A DNA stretch of 64,000 bases from Bos javanicus (GCF_032452875.1 NC_083868.1:34452537-34516536), one strand, 5' to 3'. Numbered from the stretch's first letter, positions 47,096 to 60,197 are shown. The notes: generated from the sequence alone by a model not told the origin. Made by a program: numbers and translations.

Positions 47096-47128
47096 AAAAA
47101 AAAAAAAAGAAAGAAAGAAAGAAAGAAA
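47096..47128. repeat. A-run followed by (GAAA)5
   Basis: Thirteen A residues followed by five GAAA units, directly after the old repeat at 46679-47074. Confidence 0.95.
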
Positions 47129-47589
47129 ACTTGATATAGTGAAGGGCAAATTCTTCCTTTTCATGAGAAGAATTAAAAATCACATTGCAAAAAAGTACAC
47201 TGTATAGGAATGGGAAGATGTATGGCTATTTTGGGATGATATACCATAAAACAGTAAATTATTCAGTACTATAGTTATGTCTGTAAGGTAAAACAGATGG
47301 GTGAGCAGAGAAGATGCCTATGTGTACTGGTCATGTCTTACCATATATTTGAGTGGTAAATATATGAGTAATTATTACACTTTATACCTTAAGTCTTCAT
47401 ATATGAGTAATTATTATATTTTATACCTTGAGTGTTCATAGCTATGAGTATTCATACATAAATATTCATATACATCCATGTTTTTATATTATGACTTATA
47501 ATAAATGTATATCTGGCACAGAACTCCTAAAACCACTTGAATTTCATAAATGATGAGATAAAGGCATCTTTTATTAATGAGGTGACTTT
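47129..47589. other. Unclassified DNA with a 39-base tandem duplication
   Basis: Two adjacent 39-base units lie at 47362-47400 and 47401-47439, beginning ATATGAGTAATTATTA and differing at four positions. Otherwise AT-rich without recognisable elements. Confidence 0.8.
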
Positions 47590-48425
47590 TGGAAACTGCC
47601 AAGGAAACCTAAGGGTTGGTTGTCAGAGAAACCAGCCACAAAATAAGAGGGTAAAATTTCAGTCCTCTCTTGGCCGCCTTCAGGGTGGATAGAGGACCTG
47701 CAGAGTATATCAACTGACCATGGTCAATAATTACAAAATTATGCCTATGTAATTAAACCTCCATAGAATGTAAAAGAACAGGATTTGGAGAACTTCTGGG
47801 CTGGTGGAGATTTGAGGAGACTGGTGAATTGGAAGAAGGCATGGCAGCTCTGTGCACTTCCCTCACACGTTACTCTATGCATCTCTTCCATCTGTGTGTT
47901 CTGAGTTATATCCTTTTATAATAAACTGATAATCTACTAAGTAAAATGTTTCTCTGAGTTCTGTGTGTGTTCTAGCAAATTAATCAAACCCAAGGGAGGT
48001 CTTTGAAACTTCCAATTTCTCTCTGGTTGGACAAAAGCACAGATGGCAACCTGGACTTGTAGTTAGCATCTGAAGCTATTGGGCTTCCCTCGTGGCTCTA
48101 CTGGTAAAGAATCCACCTGCAGTGTGGGACACCTGGGTTCAATCCATGGGTTAGGAAGGTCCTCTGGAGAAGGGAAAGGCTACCCACTTCAGTATTCTGG
48201 CCTGGAGAATTCCATGGACTATAGCCATGGGGTCACAAAGAGTCAGACATGACTGAGTGACTTTCACTTTCACTTTTCTGAAGCTTTGAGAGGAGGTGGT
48301 CTTATATGACTGAACCCTTAACCTTTGGGGTCTGATAGTATCTCCAAGTGGAGAAGATCAGAATTTATCCAGTTAACCTATAGGACACCCAGGAAGTATC
48401 TGATAATTTCTTGGTAGTGTGGAGA
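47590..48425 (+). mobile_element. Old LTR-like element split by a Bov-tA
   Basis: The stretches 'ggtcaataattacaaaatta', 'attaaacctccatagaatg', AATAAA at 47920-47925, 'agcaaattaatcaaaccc' and, after the SINE, 'ttatatgactgaaccc' and 'tataggacacccagg' occur in the order of a common old mammalian LTR. No gag, pol or env sequence is attached, so it is probably a solo LTR. I cannot name the family with certainty. Confidence 0.55.
48078..48276 (+). mobile_element. Bov-tA SINE inside the LTR-like element
   Basis: A sense Bov-tA starting GGGCTTCCCTCGTGGCTC, with a degenerate B box, GGTTCAATCCA, and a tail of TTTCACTTTCACTT. TSD TCTGAAGCT at 48069-48077 and 48277-48285. Confidence 0.95.
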
Positions 48426-48943
48426 AAAAATCCTTCATATAAGAATTACTGATAAAGATTGTACATATACACATACGTATACAATTTAAAATCAAAATGT
48501 CATCATCCATATCACCCGTTCATCATACTGTAGAAAAGTTTGGATCTTAGACTAAGCTATTTCAGCTTAAGCTAGTTCAGAATTTGCCACTATGAAGGTA
48601 AATCCTGCATTTACAGCACACACATTTTTTATACTATTAGAGTTTACATCATATGCAGAGATCTTTGTTTTCAAGTCTCATGATTCCACCTCAGTATTTA
48701 GAAATTGGTAACTTCAATAAAGAAAAAAACATACACGTGTGCACATAGTATTATTATATCTTTTCTTTTTTAAAGTTTTGTTTATGAAATATTGGAGATA
48801 ATATCTGCACAAAGGCACCATCTTTCCTAATTAGATGGGTGGCTCAAAATAGGCACATTTTAAAATAGAGACTTAGTACTCAGAAATTTTATTTGAACCA
48901 GGTGGAAGTGTATAAAACCTAAATTGAATGTAGGTAGACTGTG
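48426..48943. other. Unclassified AT-rich DNA
   Basis: Nothing recognised. Confidence 0.35.
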
Positions 48944-49080
48944 GGACTGGAGAAGGAAATGGCAACCCACTCCAGTGTTCTTGCCTGGAGAATCCCAGGG
49001 ACAGAGGAGCCTGGTGGGCTGCCATCTATGTGGTCGCACAGAATTGGACACGACTGAAGTGACTTAGCAGCAGCAGCAGC
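48944..49080 (+). mobile_element. BovA monomer SINE with CAG tail
   Basis: A single BovA unit (GGACTGGAGAAGGAAATGG to GACACGACTGAAGTGAC) with a tail of five CAG units. A perfect TSD, AGACTGTG, lies at 48936-48943 and 49081-49088. Confidence 0.95.
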
Positions 49081-49257
49081 AGACTGTGTGCCATTGATAT
49101 GGGGATACTTAAGACATAGAGCACTGGATTCTTTCTTTTGAGGTAATTGGTGTGCTCCAAAATGTGATTAGATTACCAGAAACATGCTTATTTTAATAAC
49201 TAGAGAGTACATGCCATTATGAATAAAACTAGTTGGTAGTGAGATGCTAAGTTTCAA

Positions 49258-49360
49258 GACTTACAGAAAGACTTAAGCAAATCACTCAGCTTTCAGGGCT
49301 GTGATTCCCCTATTTCTAAAATCAAATTTATGATCTGATCTTTCTCAGAGTATATGGATT
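49258..49360 (+). mobile_element. MIR SINE fragment
   Basis: The stretch 'cttaagcaaatcactcagc' then 'cccctatttctaaaatc' follows the MIR core and 3' part in sense. Confidence 0.6.
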
Positions 49361-51830
49361 ATGATTTTTCATTCATATGAAAAGATTGGCTTTCCAACTT
49401 TTGTTGGAAAAAAGCTTTTTTTGTGATAGGCTGCCTTATCACTCATTTCTAATCAGGAAAAGATTTTCATTGTAAATAGCAAGATATTTTACTTCTAATT
49501 TTCTAGCATTTAAAACTCAAATGGCACTTAGGAAACTTTCTGTAGTTGTAGATAAGTTACCACTCCTTGGAATCTGTCATTGACTTATTTTTCACACATG
49601 CTGTCTCTTCTAAAGCAGTGAGAATTTTTCCAATTCCATGATTCTTTTCATGAAAGGTAGATATAAAGGAAACCAAGGTGTGCACCTATTTGTGTTTTTC
49701 ATATCATAGTGAGAATTTCATGGTATACATTTTTGTTGGGTAGATGAAAATTGCATACCATTCTTATATTTGCTGGGCAATCAGTCAAAACTCTGTTTTG
49801 GACTATAATGTTGAGTTTACAATTTATTCCATCTTAGCTAGACAAGACTTCTTTTTTTTTTTTTTTTTAATCTGGAAAGGAAATACATCCTTAAAAAAAT
49901 TTTTAAGTGTATTTTCTTCAGAGAGGAAAAATCAAAGTCAGCAATGAGATGCTATTGCCCGGGGGATATTGAAATATGTTTTGGATAAAGAGAAGAATAT
50001 AGACAATTAAATACTATGAAATTCAACAAGAGTTCTGAACTCATAACCTTCTTAAGTGTTTGGAATGAGAGGTAGTATTATATAATAGGGAAGAACCTAG
50101 ACACCATAGCCAGAGTGGAGTGCCAGGTAGGGCTTAAAATAGTGCCTCATATATAACAACCAACCATGCATATGTTTGCCAAACTGATGTCCAAATGGAC
50201 TCAAACTTTACTGTGATATGTAAAGCAAAAATACTGAAAGACAGGCAAGTACGTGCTTACCAGTCTGTATGAAACATTTATTTTGGTGTATTTTGCTTTA
50301 ATATTTACTGTCAAAAATACTCTAAGGAACAGAATAGGCATAAATATGCCACATGAAGGTAATGCCATGTCATCACCCTAGTTGTAACAGCTGGCATAGT
50401 CTGCAATACACTCACCTTACCTGATAATGACTGATTCCCACGCAAAGAGGAAGTTTTTATGTTCCTTTTTCATTATTTTATACTACCTAGAAAAAAAATT
50501 CAACATAATAGACTTATCTGCTAAATAAACCATTTTGAACCCAGACTTAGTGACAAAGATGAACATCTGCTTGAGAAACATTTCTAGAGTAATCTCAGGG
50601 GTCAGTGACCAAGGCCAAACTTGGAAAGACAGTGTGTGTTTTCTGAACTCTGCCACTCACATGATTTAAAATAATGGAATCACCCACTGAGGAACTACAG
50701 TTTTTAATATTTATTGGACATGTATCAGGTTCTGTGTAACATTCCAGAATTCTTGAGGGGGATATCACTGCCGATTCATGTTTAAGGAAGACTACACAGG
50801 GGAGAATAAGGCTGGATAGGGCTTTATGGGGTATAATCTTCAGCCCCACATGCATTAAGTTCAGGTCGCATAGTATCTGGTTTATATAACCCTAGAACTT
50901 TGTGTGGATAATTTGAGTTGATTATAATGTTGTTCTTTTAGTGATATAAATAAAAGTATAAAATAATTCACTTGAATGATAAATTACCTTAACAAGTAGG
51001 ATTTAAGGTGAGGGCAGTGACTAATGAACTTGAATCTATGTTGAGACCCAAGCAGAGAATGCCATTATGCCTTTGTTCTGAGGAATCTGTCCTAGAAAGT
51101 TAATAAAAATAAAGGCTGTAGTAATTTAACCTATTGCTTTTCCAAAGGCTATTCTGATGAAAAGACTGGATCCGTCCTTTTTTAATAACAGTTCTGTTGA
51201 AAGAGTAAAAAATATATTTATAAAATATGCCTTGTACCCGAAGGATAATAACTAGTGAAAGAACAAGAATTTTCATCAAGAACTGATAGCTCTGGACTAG
51301 TAAAATATCAGTTTGAACTAAGATGATTTTTTTTAAAGTTTCTTTAAAAAGTAAATTTTTTTACTTTTTTTTACTTTTTTACTTTAATAATTTTAAAAAT
51401 TATTTTTGTATAGTTGAATTAAGGGTATATATACATTTTCTCCATGTTTTTTCAAATATTTGTATTTCAAAATTTTCTACCACAAATATATTACTTTATA
51501 AATAAAATGAACATGATTTATAAATTACGTATAAAATATCTGTTAATGTAACATAGAATTTTTCTTGTGTAATGAACACATATGTAGTACAACCAGATTT
51601 TGTATCAAAGACTCATGGAAAAAAACTTTTTCAGGAGTCTACCAGCAAAAGTACAACACAAGCTTTGGGCTGCTACTCCTTGTACCTAAGCTAGTTCTTT
51701 TGTTATAAACTCAATAACCTGTGTAATTATAGCCTAAAGGTTTGACTAAATATATTGCTGTGTATGTGTACATGAGATTTGGAGATAGAAATGTGTAAAA
51801 GACAAAGTAAAAAATAAGGGAGGCAAAGGA
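49361..51830. other. Unclassified AT-rich DNA with weak MIR and L2 traces
   Basis: No gene. T-runs lie at 49852-49868 and 51325-51385. About 50075-50150 ('acaccatagccagagtgg') may be MIR in sense, and 50700-50790 ('taatatttattggacatgta') may be L2 in antisense. Confidence 0.4.
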
Positions 51831-52230
51831 CTGTCTTAGCTTGAGTTCCCTGGAGGCAGAGGCTGAGACAAAGACGTGGGTGAGGATTTATGGAGGGAGG
51901 AAGTACTCTCAGAGATGGAGTGGTGGAAGCAGGACAGGGCAGAGTAATAATAACATGGCAAAGATGTGCTCTGATCTGGAGGCTAGCTTCTGTTTCATCT
52001 GATAGGAGACTTTGAAGTACGAATTACAACAGAGTTGGTCTCAACTTGAAGTGTTCATGTGATAGCCTGTGTCAATCAGTCCTAAGCCTCAGACTGCCTC
52101 TCTTCTGCAAGAGATTTCTTCAGATCAGGGGATAGCTGGAACTTTTGGCAGCCAATAATCAACAGCTGGATGATTAGTGTACCCGCTCAATTAAGGAAAT
52201 ATTAGTGGGCCACTAACATGACTCACTATA
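51831..52230. mobile_element. Old interspersed repeat, family unknown
   Basis: GC-richer than its surroundings, with 'gagttccctggaggcagagg' at the left and 'tggcagccaataatcaa' at the right, reminiscent of old mammalian LTR-type repeats. No coding frame. Identification is tentative. Confidence 0.35.
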
Positions 52231-52344
52231 AGACATTTCATATTTGAAAAATCTAAACTTTGGTTTTATTTAAAAAAAAACAGGAAAATAGAATTTTATA
52301 GAGAAAATGACATGGACTTTTCACCCACATCTGGATGACGAATT

Positions 52345-52500
52345 CCAAAACCATCACTTAGCACATCACTAAACTTGGCTAAATGTGTTTCCCCAATTAT
52401 AAGATGTCAATATCAATTAGGTGTGTTTCTAAAATATCTTGGAAAGTGCTTGAAACAGCCTATGTGCTCAGGAAGTGGTAATTACTTGCCTTGTGACACC
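52345..52500 (+). mobile_element. MIR SINE
   Basis: Follows MIR in sense: 'acatcactaaacttggcta', 'ttccccaattataagatg', then 'aagtgcttgaaacagcct' and 'tgtgctcaggaagtgg'. About 52600-52680 may be a further MIR fragment in antisense. Confidence 0.65.
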
Positions 52501-52689
52501 AATCATTTGTGTTAACCTTGTTTATTTCTTAAAATTATGTTTTTTAGAGTGATGGAGAGTTTAAGTTCTTCTATGCACATTATCATAATAGAACTTTATA
52601 AAGATCTTCTGAGGTCAGTAGGTCATGTATTATTATCTTTTATAGATCAGGAATTGCAGATTCAGAGAAGGAATATGGAACATAAACTG

Positions 52690-53110
52690 TAGTAGTTAGC
52701 CACTGCTGGAGAACAAACTACTGCTAAGCGTAATAGCCTAAAACACCTCACATTTATTATTATTATTATTTTTTTTTCAGGATTCAGAGCCTGGCATTAC
52801 TGGGTTCACTGACTGATGGTCTTTAACAAGACTGAAATAAAAATGTTGGCCCAGCTCTCTTACAAGGGTACAGTCGCAGTAGTGGTAGGGGCTGTAAACA
52901 TCTGAAGATTCTAATGGGGCATGTTTCACTTCCAAGTTCATTCAGTGGCTGTTGGCAGGATTTTGTCTCGCATAGTCTGGTGGACTAAAAGCCTCAGTTT
53001 TTTATTGTATGAATCTCTCCAACATTACATATTTTCTCATCAAAGGGAGCAAGCAAGGACATGAGAGAACAAGAAGACCAATAAAAAGTACTGACCAGAG
53101 AGAAAACTTG
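52690..53110 (+). mobile_element. Old interspersed repeat 'A', probable copy 3
   Basis: The stretch 'taatagcctaaaacacctc' followed by TTATTATTATTA, and 'cttccaagttcattcagtgg' near 52931, resembles copies 1 and 2 (20347-20790 and 29546-30125) but is more diverged and may be a related subfamily. Confidence 0.4.
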
Positions 53111-53490
53111 GTCTCTTTCTAACCCAATCAATGAAATAACATGTGTTATTTTTATTTTATTCTGTTTTTAAAAAGCAAGACACACTTTACTCTTTTCAGC
53201 CCACCCTCAATGGGAGGTGCTTGTACAAGGGTATAAGTACAGGAGACTCAGATCATCATGACCCGTGTCAGAGCTGCCAGGACAAAACCTGAAGTCTTGT
53301 TATTGTTGTCTATTATGTCAGATATTGGGCTAATAACATACAGCATAATCCACAGAACAACCTTGATAGACATTTTTTTCTTTTTTTGCCTTTGACAAAA
53401 GGACAGTTGTGACTAAAAGATTTTACATGGTCATGTTACTACTAAGTAGCAAATCTGTACCCAGATTGTAATAATTCCAATAGACTATGA

Positions 53491-53704
53491 AGTGAAGTGA
53501 AGTGAAGTCGCTCAGTCCTGCCCAACTCTTGGGACCCCATGGACTGTAGCCTACCAGGCTTCTCCCTCCATGGGATTCTCCAGGCAAGAGTAGTGGAGTG
53601 GGTTGCCATTTCCTTCTCCAGGCGATCTCCCGACCCAGGGATCAAACCCCGGTCTCCCACATTCCAGGCAGATGCTTTAACCTCTGAGCCACCAGGGAAG
53701 CCCT
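53491..53704 (-). mobile_element. Bov-tA SINE
   Basis: An antisense Bov-tA from an AGTGAAGTGA repeat to the head at 'tgagccaccagggaagccc'. TSD AGACTATGA at 53482-53490 and 53707-53715. Confidence 0.95.
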
Positions 53705-53715
53705 AGAGACTATGA

Positions 53716-55309
53716 GTGATTTGATTTCTCTACTAAATGTCAAGAATGGCATCTGATCCTTTCCTTTGCCTTGCAGAGTGGCTTGTTCTACAAAGTTAGC
53801 ATTCAAAAACTAGTTGTTGAATGAAGATATGCTAATGAGAGAGATATTCTCTTTTATTTTCTTCATTAATCTTGTTGAAATTCCAAAATAAAATTTTCCA
53901 GACATGTGCAGAAAGTGGATAAAATAAATACAATTCTGCTTGATGAAATGTATTTTCAATGTCCCTTCTAAGTCTTTGGCATGTGATGGAGATCTTTTCC
54001 CCTTGCAAACTGAGTTGAATTCTGCCCAATATGTCAATGCTTATGATTGCTTTATTATGCAGGCTTATGCCACTCATAGCTTATCAGATTTTAAATTACC
54101 ATATAAATTTCCATAGTTAGACAATATAGGAGACATCAGTTTAAAAAGCATCTAATCTTATTTTCAAATTTAGATAAGAAACAATCAACACTTTAGAATG
54201 AAAGCAATACCCCTAAGCTGGAAAGTGAGAACCTGACAATATTATCTAGACTAATCACCATTAGTGATCATAATCATAATACTTGCAAAATAGAAACACT
54301 GGTTTAATTAATTGTGACACCTGCAGGGTGAGGAGATCCAGAATCTGCTGCTTTATGGGGAAGTAGGGGCTGGCAGAACACATCCCAGGTTTCACTGAAC
54401 AAGTCTATAAATTAACATACATGATAAACAGAATGTAAATTCCATTCTAATTGTGAATTCCATTCCCTTGTCTATTCTTATGGTTAACAAATGAATTTTT
54501 CCTTTATTTTTACCTATCCTTCTCAATAAACTTTTCCATAATTTCAAATTCAGTCTTTTCATCAACATACTCATTTCACCACAGGTGGCCAGGTAGGATT
54601 ATTCATTAACATCTAAGATAGCAACAGGGCAAAATAAATTAAACTACAAAGTAAATTTTATGTTCCATTTGGAATTTTATGATTGACTAATTCCAGATTC
54701 TGTTCCCCAGGCTTGATTCTATTTGACTGCACACAGGGCTTTCTATACTACTATCTAGATGGTCAACTACTTAAAGTAGGGGATGAATCACATTCATTTG
54801 TTTTACTCTTATAAATCTTGTATCTAAGTCAGGATTCAACATATTAAAACACAGTCTGTCATAAATAAAAGCTTGGCATTGTTAAACTTTCAGCATCCCA
54901 GTAATGTGGTAAGTGAATCCAATTAATAACAAGGACATAACAAAAGGACTTTGAAAATTCAGATGTTATTATAAAATATAGTCATAGGTAAACGGCATTA
55001 CACAGTATAAAACAATGCTTAAATAAAAGGCTAATGTAACAAAAATTCTTTTTGCATGAATTCAACTAATATTTCTATGAGTTTCTCTGTAGCTTGCAGA
55101 ATTGTTAATTATTCAGTTGCAATGTCTAATGAACATTTTTAAATATTCACCCTTACTAATAATTAAAGAAATGAGAATAAAGATGATAAAATTTTATTTT
55201 CACTCATAAAATTAACATGTTAATGGCAACAATGCAGTGTTAAATGATGTAATCACTTATATGCGCACTCACACACACCACACATACATACTTACAGCTA
55301 AAAATAACT
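53716..55309. other. Unclassified AT-rich DNA
   Basis: No gene recognised. About 54757-54880 ('aaagtaggggatgaatcac', 'gtctgtcataaataaaagc') may be an L2 3' UTR in sense. Minus frames at 53810-54077 and 54392-54574 have no motif. Confidence 0.35.
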
Positions 55310-55870
55310 CAAGTGCTCAGAAATATAGGAATGAAAAAAATTATTTCAGTAGCAATAAACATAAAATAAACTTTACAAATGCTATATACAATAGCATATT
55401 AAATCAAATACAACCAAATTTAATGAGAGATACCCAAGGCAATGAATCAATATTGAGAGAAATTAAAGAAGACTTAAATAAATGGAAAAATGTATGATGA
55501 TCATGGTTTGAAATAGAGATAGAAAAAGACAAAGGGAGTGAAGAACACTTGGTAACCATATTATCCTCAAATTGATTGATAGATTCACTGAAATTCCAAT
55601 GAATACCTACACAGATTTGTGTGGGTGTGTGTTTGTGTGGAAGTTGCCAAGCTGATTCTAAAATTCATAGGGAAATGTAATTGCCAAGGCATTCTAAAAC
55701 ACAATGAGTGGGATTTACTTTATAATGGATAACGACTTAATGTAAACCTTGACAGGCAAGAATACACTAATAAATCAATGGAAAAAATAGAGTGCAGAAA
55801 CCGTCATGAACATATGTATTTAAGCAAAGGGAAAATATTATATGCTCTTATGGTGAATAGAAACCACTGA
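55310..55870 (+). mobile_element. Old L1 ORF2 fragment, sense
   Basis: The stretch 'aattaaagaagacttaaata' then 'gattctaaaattcataggg' follows the L1 ORF2 C-terminal region in sense. The 86-codon frame at 55237-55497 ends in IKEDLNKWKNV, which resembles the L1 ORF2 segment KEDLNKW. Heavily diverged. Confidence 0.65.
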
Positions 55871-55892
55871 AACAAAGATTATTAGTTACATG

Positions 55893-56309
55893 TGTGCGTG
55901 CTAAGTCGCTTCAGTCATGTCCGACCCTTTGCGACCCTATGGACTTTAACCCGCCAGCCTCCTCTGTCCCTGGTATTCTCTAGGCAAAAATACTGGAGTG
56001 GCTTGCCATGCCTTCTTCCATGGGATCTTCCTGACCCAGAGACCAGGGATTGAAACCCTGTCTCCTGTGCTCCTGCATTTCAGGCAGATTCTTTACTGCT
56101 GAGCCACCAGAAGAAAGAAAGAAAAAGTCGCTCAGTCGTGTCTGAATCTTTGCGACCCCATGGACTATACAGTCCATGGAATTCTCCAGGCCAGAATACT
56201 GGAGTGGGTAGGCTTTCCCTTCTCCAGGGGATCTTCCCAACCAGGGATAGAACCCAGTTCTCCCTCATTGCAGGCAGATTTTTTACCAGCTGAGCCACCA
56301 GAGAAGCCC
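55893..56309 (-). mobile_element. Two Bov-tA units sharing one TSD
   Basis: Two near-complete antisense Bov-tA units (about 55893-56110 and 56111-56309) lie in tandem, joined by a GAAAGAAAGAAAAAG linker. The pair is flanked by ATTARTTACATG at 55881-55892 and 56310-56321 (one mismatch), and no separate duplication is visible at the internal junction. Confidence 0.9.
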
Positions 56310-56321
56310 ATTAATTACATG

Positions 56322-58002
56322 AGGGAAAGCTTATCACACGTTTGTCAAAAAAAGGCAAAATTTAAAAAGTTTACCAATGTGGTTTTAGCTACTTAATTTT
56401 CATGATTATTAGAAAAAAACTATCAAAATATCAGACATCATATCTAGATGGTATGGTAATTTTTTTGTCTTCTCATATCTTTATAACTTTATAAATGATA
56501 TGTAATAATCAGAAATAACTTTAATATTAGAAGATAGAAGTACCAGGTAAGAGAGACTCTTTAGACAATGTTACATTAAAAATTATTCATCTAAAGTTAC
56601 TAAATTTAGATATAATTATTTTAATTTTTCCTCTAAATTATAGAAAGCGTGAGAACTTAGAAGCAAACATTCAGATATTTTAGAGATGCATTTTGAATCT
56701 ACATGTCAATAATTAAGACTTTAATGAATGTTGCTTGGTAAGTACAATAGAAAGAAAAGACTGAAATGCAGGTGACAGGGACCAGCTGACTATATGTCCA
56801 GTTTGAATATCATTCTCCTCGAAGGAAAAAGTGTACAGAGATAACAGTGGAAAAATTTAGCTTCTACACTGCCCTTTAAGTCTTGGCAAGTGTCTTTGTT
56901 AGGAGAGTGTGGCTATTGCGGTTTTACAGAAAGTACCCTTAGAAAACATTTATTTTAAGCTAAGTTAAGGATGTTAAATTTTTTTTGGAATTTTTATAAT
57001 GCTATGCTTAAACACGTCATCTGAAAGGAAAATATAAAGTGATTCTTGTTAAAAGTAATCAATGTTTCTATTGCTTATAATTGAAGTTCAAGTTATTATT
57101 TATTTAAATCGATCATTTTAATTCATATATCTAAATGCTGTAACCTTGGAAATAAGTAGTAATCACTGGACATTGGAAAGGAAATAAGAAAGAGAAAGAA
57201 AACACAGTTTTGCATTTCTAGGTAAGGTATGTAGGCCCAGGGTTGCTTTAAGGAAACACTCCTCCCCCACTGTCGACACTGCTGACCAGGGCTGTCCCCA
57301 AACCCTACTACCTGATATGGGCATGTTACCCACGTTTGCAAAATCAATTATTCTACCACCTTCCTCTGATCAAATAACTGGTTCAGGATGAAGGATGAAA
57401 GAGCTGGACAAACACAGCTACTCTCAGTTGTGTTTGGTTTTCATAAATTTATACAACTCAAGGGGAGAAAAGATACTTCCTCTTTATGCTAAGTCTAGAG
57501 CTTCTGACATTGATCTTTGTACCCTGTAAGCAATCTCCTTAAGGGACCACACAGAAGACGGTATAAATGAAAGAATCCTGATGACATAGATAGAAACCTG
57601 TATCTAGACATTTCTGAATTCTCAGTGGTATGTACTACTAAATCTGACATTTAAGTAGTTTAAACTGGTTTTGTCAACTGAAACAGAGTCCCACATTCAG
57701 AATTATAAAATGGTCAAGTTCCTCAGCCAAATATTACGATATCTCAAGAAGATAAAAAATCTGCCATTTTATAGTCTAGAACTTCTTCCATGTAATGAAA
57801 CTAACATAAAAGTAGGTGGGAAAATGTGGATGCACAGTAACTCCTTGTTTATGTAAGATATAAAAATCACTGGGCAAAATGTATGGACTACGAAGGTTCA
57901 GGAGCAGTTAGTCTTATCACAATGCCGTCTTTATTAAGAGTCCCAGTCTGAACATATATCTGTTGTCTACTGGCACAGTCCTCTCAGAGCTCTGCTTAAG
58001 AT
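56322..58002. other. Unclassified AT-rich DNA
   Basis: No gene or named repeat. 57220-57350 is GC-richer but shows no recognisable element. The minus frame there (57123-57347) has no motif. Confidence 0.35.
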
Positions 58003-60095
58003 TGTTGTTGCTCAGGTGTGTCTGACTCTGCATCCTCATGGATTGCACTATGCCAGGCTTCCATGTCTTTCACTATCTTCCAGAGTTTGTGAAAACTCAA
58101 GTCCATTAAGTCTATGATGCCACCCAACCATCTCATCCTCTGTCATCCCCTTCTCCTCCTGCCTTCAACCTTTCCCAGATTCAGGATCTTTTTCAAAGAA
58201 TCGGCTCTTCACATCAGGTGGCCAAAGTACTGGAGATTGAGCATCAGTCCTTGCAATGAATATCCAGGGTTGATTTCCTTTAGGATTGACTGGTTTGATC
58301 TCCTTGCTGACTAAAGGACTCTCAAGAGTCTTCTCTGGTACCACAGTTCAAAAGTGTCAATTCTTCAGTGTTCAGCCTTCTTTATGGTCCAACTCTCACA
58401 TCTGTATATGACTACTGGGAAAATCATAGCTTTGACTATAAGAACCTTTTTTGGCAAATGGATGTCTCTGCTTTTTAATTTGCTTTCTAGGTTTGTCATA
58501 ACTTTTCTTCCAAGGAGCAAGCACTTTATAATTTTATGGCCACAGTCACAATCTACAGTGATTTTGGAGACCAAGAAAATAAAGTCTGTCACAGTTTCCA
58601 TTGTTTCCCTATCTATTTGACATGAAGTGATGGTAGCACATGCTGTGATCTTAGTTTTTTGAATGTTGAGTTTTAAGCCAGCTTTATTACTCTCCTCTTT
58701 CACTTTCATCAAGAGGCTCTTTAGTTCCTCTTCACTTTCTGCCAGAAGGGTGGTGTCATCTGCATATCTGAGGTTATTAATATGTGTCCTGGAAATCTTG
58801 ATTCTGGCTTGTGCTTCATCCTGCCCAGCATTTCATATGACGTACTCTGAATAGAAGGTAAATAAGTAGGGTGACAATATACAGCCTTGATGTACTCCTT
58901 CCCCAATTTGGAACCAGTCTGTTGTCCCATGTCCAGTTCTAACTGTTGCTTCTTGACATTCATGCATGTTTTTCAGGAGGCAGGTAAGGTGGTCTGGTAT
59001 TCCCATCTCTTTAAGAATTTTCCACAGTTTGTTGTGATCCACACAATGTATTTAGAGTAGCCAATGAAGCAGAAGTAGATAGTTTTCTGGAACTCACTTG
59101 CTCTTTCTATGATCCAACAGATGCTGGCAATTTGATCTCTGGTTCCTCTGCCTGTTCTAAATTGAGCTTGCCTTTTCTAATTTGAGTTTGCCTTTTCTAA
59201 ATCCAGCTTGTACATCTGGAAATTCTCAGTTCACATACTGCTGAAACCTAGCTTGAAGGATTCTGAGCATTTACCTTGCTAGTATGTGAGATGAGTGCAA
59301 TTGTGTGATAGTTTTTACATTCTTTGGCATTGTTCTTCTTTGGGATTGGAATAAAAACTGACCTTTTCCAGTCCTGTGGCTACTGCTGAGTTTTCCGTAT
59401 TTCCTGGCATATTGAGTACAGCACTTTCACAGCATCATCTTCCAGGATTTGAAATAGCTCAACTGTAATTCCGTCACCTCCACTAGCTTAGTTCATAGTC
59501 ATACTTCTTAAGGTTCACTGACTTCACACTCTAGGATATCTGGCTATAGGTGAGGTATCACACCATTGCAGTTATCTGGCCCATTAAGACCTTTTTTGTA
59601 TAGTTCTTCTGTGTATTGTTGCCACCTCTTCTTAATGTCTTCTGCTTCTGTTAGATCCATACCATTTCTGTCCTTTATTGTGCCCATCTTTGCATGATAT
59701 GTTCCCTTGGTATCTCTAATTTTCTTGAAGAGATCTCTAGTCTTTCCCATTCCATTGTTTTCTTCTGTTTCTTTGTGTTGATCACTTAAGAAAATTTATC
59801 TCTCCTCGCTATTCTTTGGAACTCTGCATTCCAAAGATGCAGACTTGGGTATATCTTTCTTTTTCTCCTTTGCCTTTTGTTTCTCTTCTTTTCTCAGCTA
59901 TTTTTAAGTCCTCCTGAGACAACCATTTTGCCATGTTGAATTTCTTGGGATGTTTTTGGTCACTGGCTCTGATACCATGTTCCAAACCTCCGTCCATAGT
60001 TCTTTAAGCACTCTATCAGATCTAATCCCTTGAATCTATTTGTCTCTTCCACTGTATACTCATAAGGGCATTTGCTTTATGTAATACCTGAAGGG
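58003..60095 (-). mobile_element. BovB LINE, older type, 5'-truncated
   Basis: Antisense BovB whose 3' end starts GTTGTTGCTCAGGTG, a GTT-type tail unlike the TTCAG tail of most copies here, and which extends to the region before the RT (near 60095). Minus frames at 59809-59997, 59544-59750, 58833-59042, 58721-58963 and 58365-58712 are successive RT pieces in different frames. More diverged than the TTCAG-tailed copies. A short local duplication (TTTGAGTTTGCC-like, 59161-59200) lies within it. Confidence 0.93.
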
Positions 60096-60197
60096 CCCTT
60101 AAGTTGGATATAGCTAAAATACCAATTATCTCACCTCTTACTACTATTTACTTCATTTGCATATGGATTCTTTTATTATAATCCTGGTAACGCTAAG

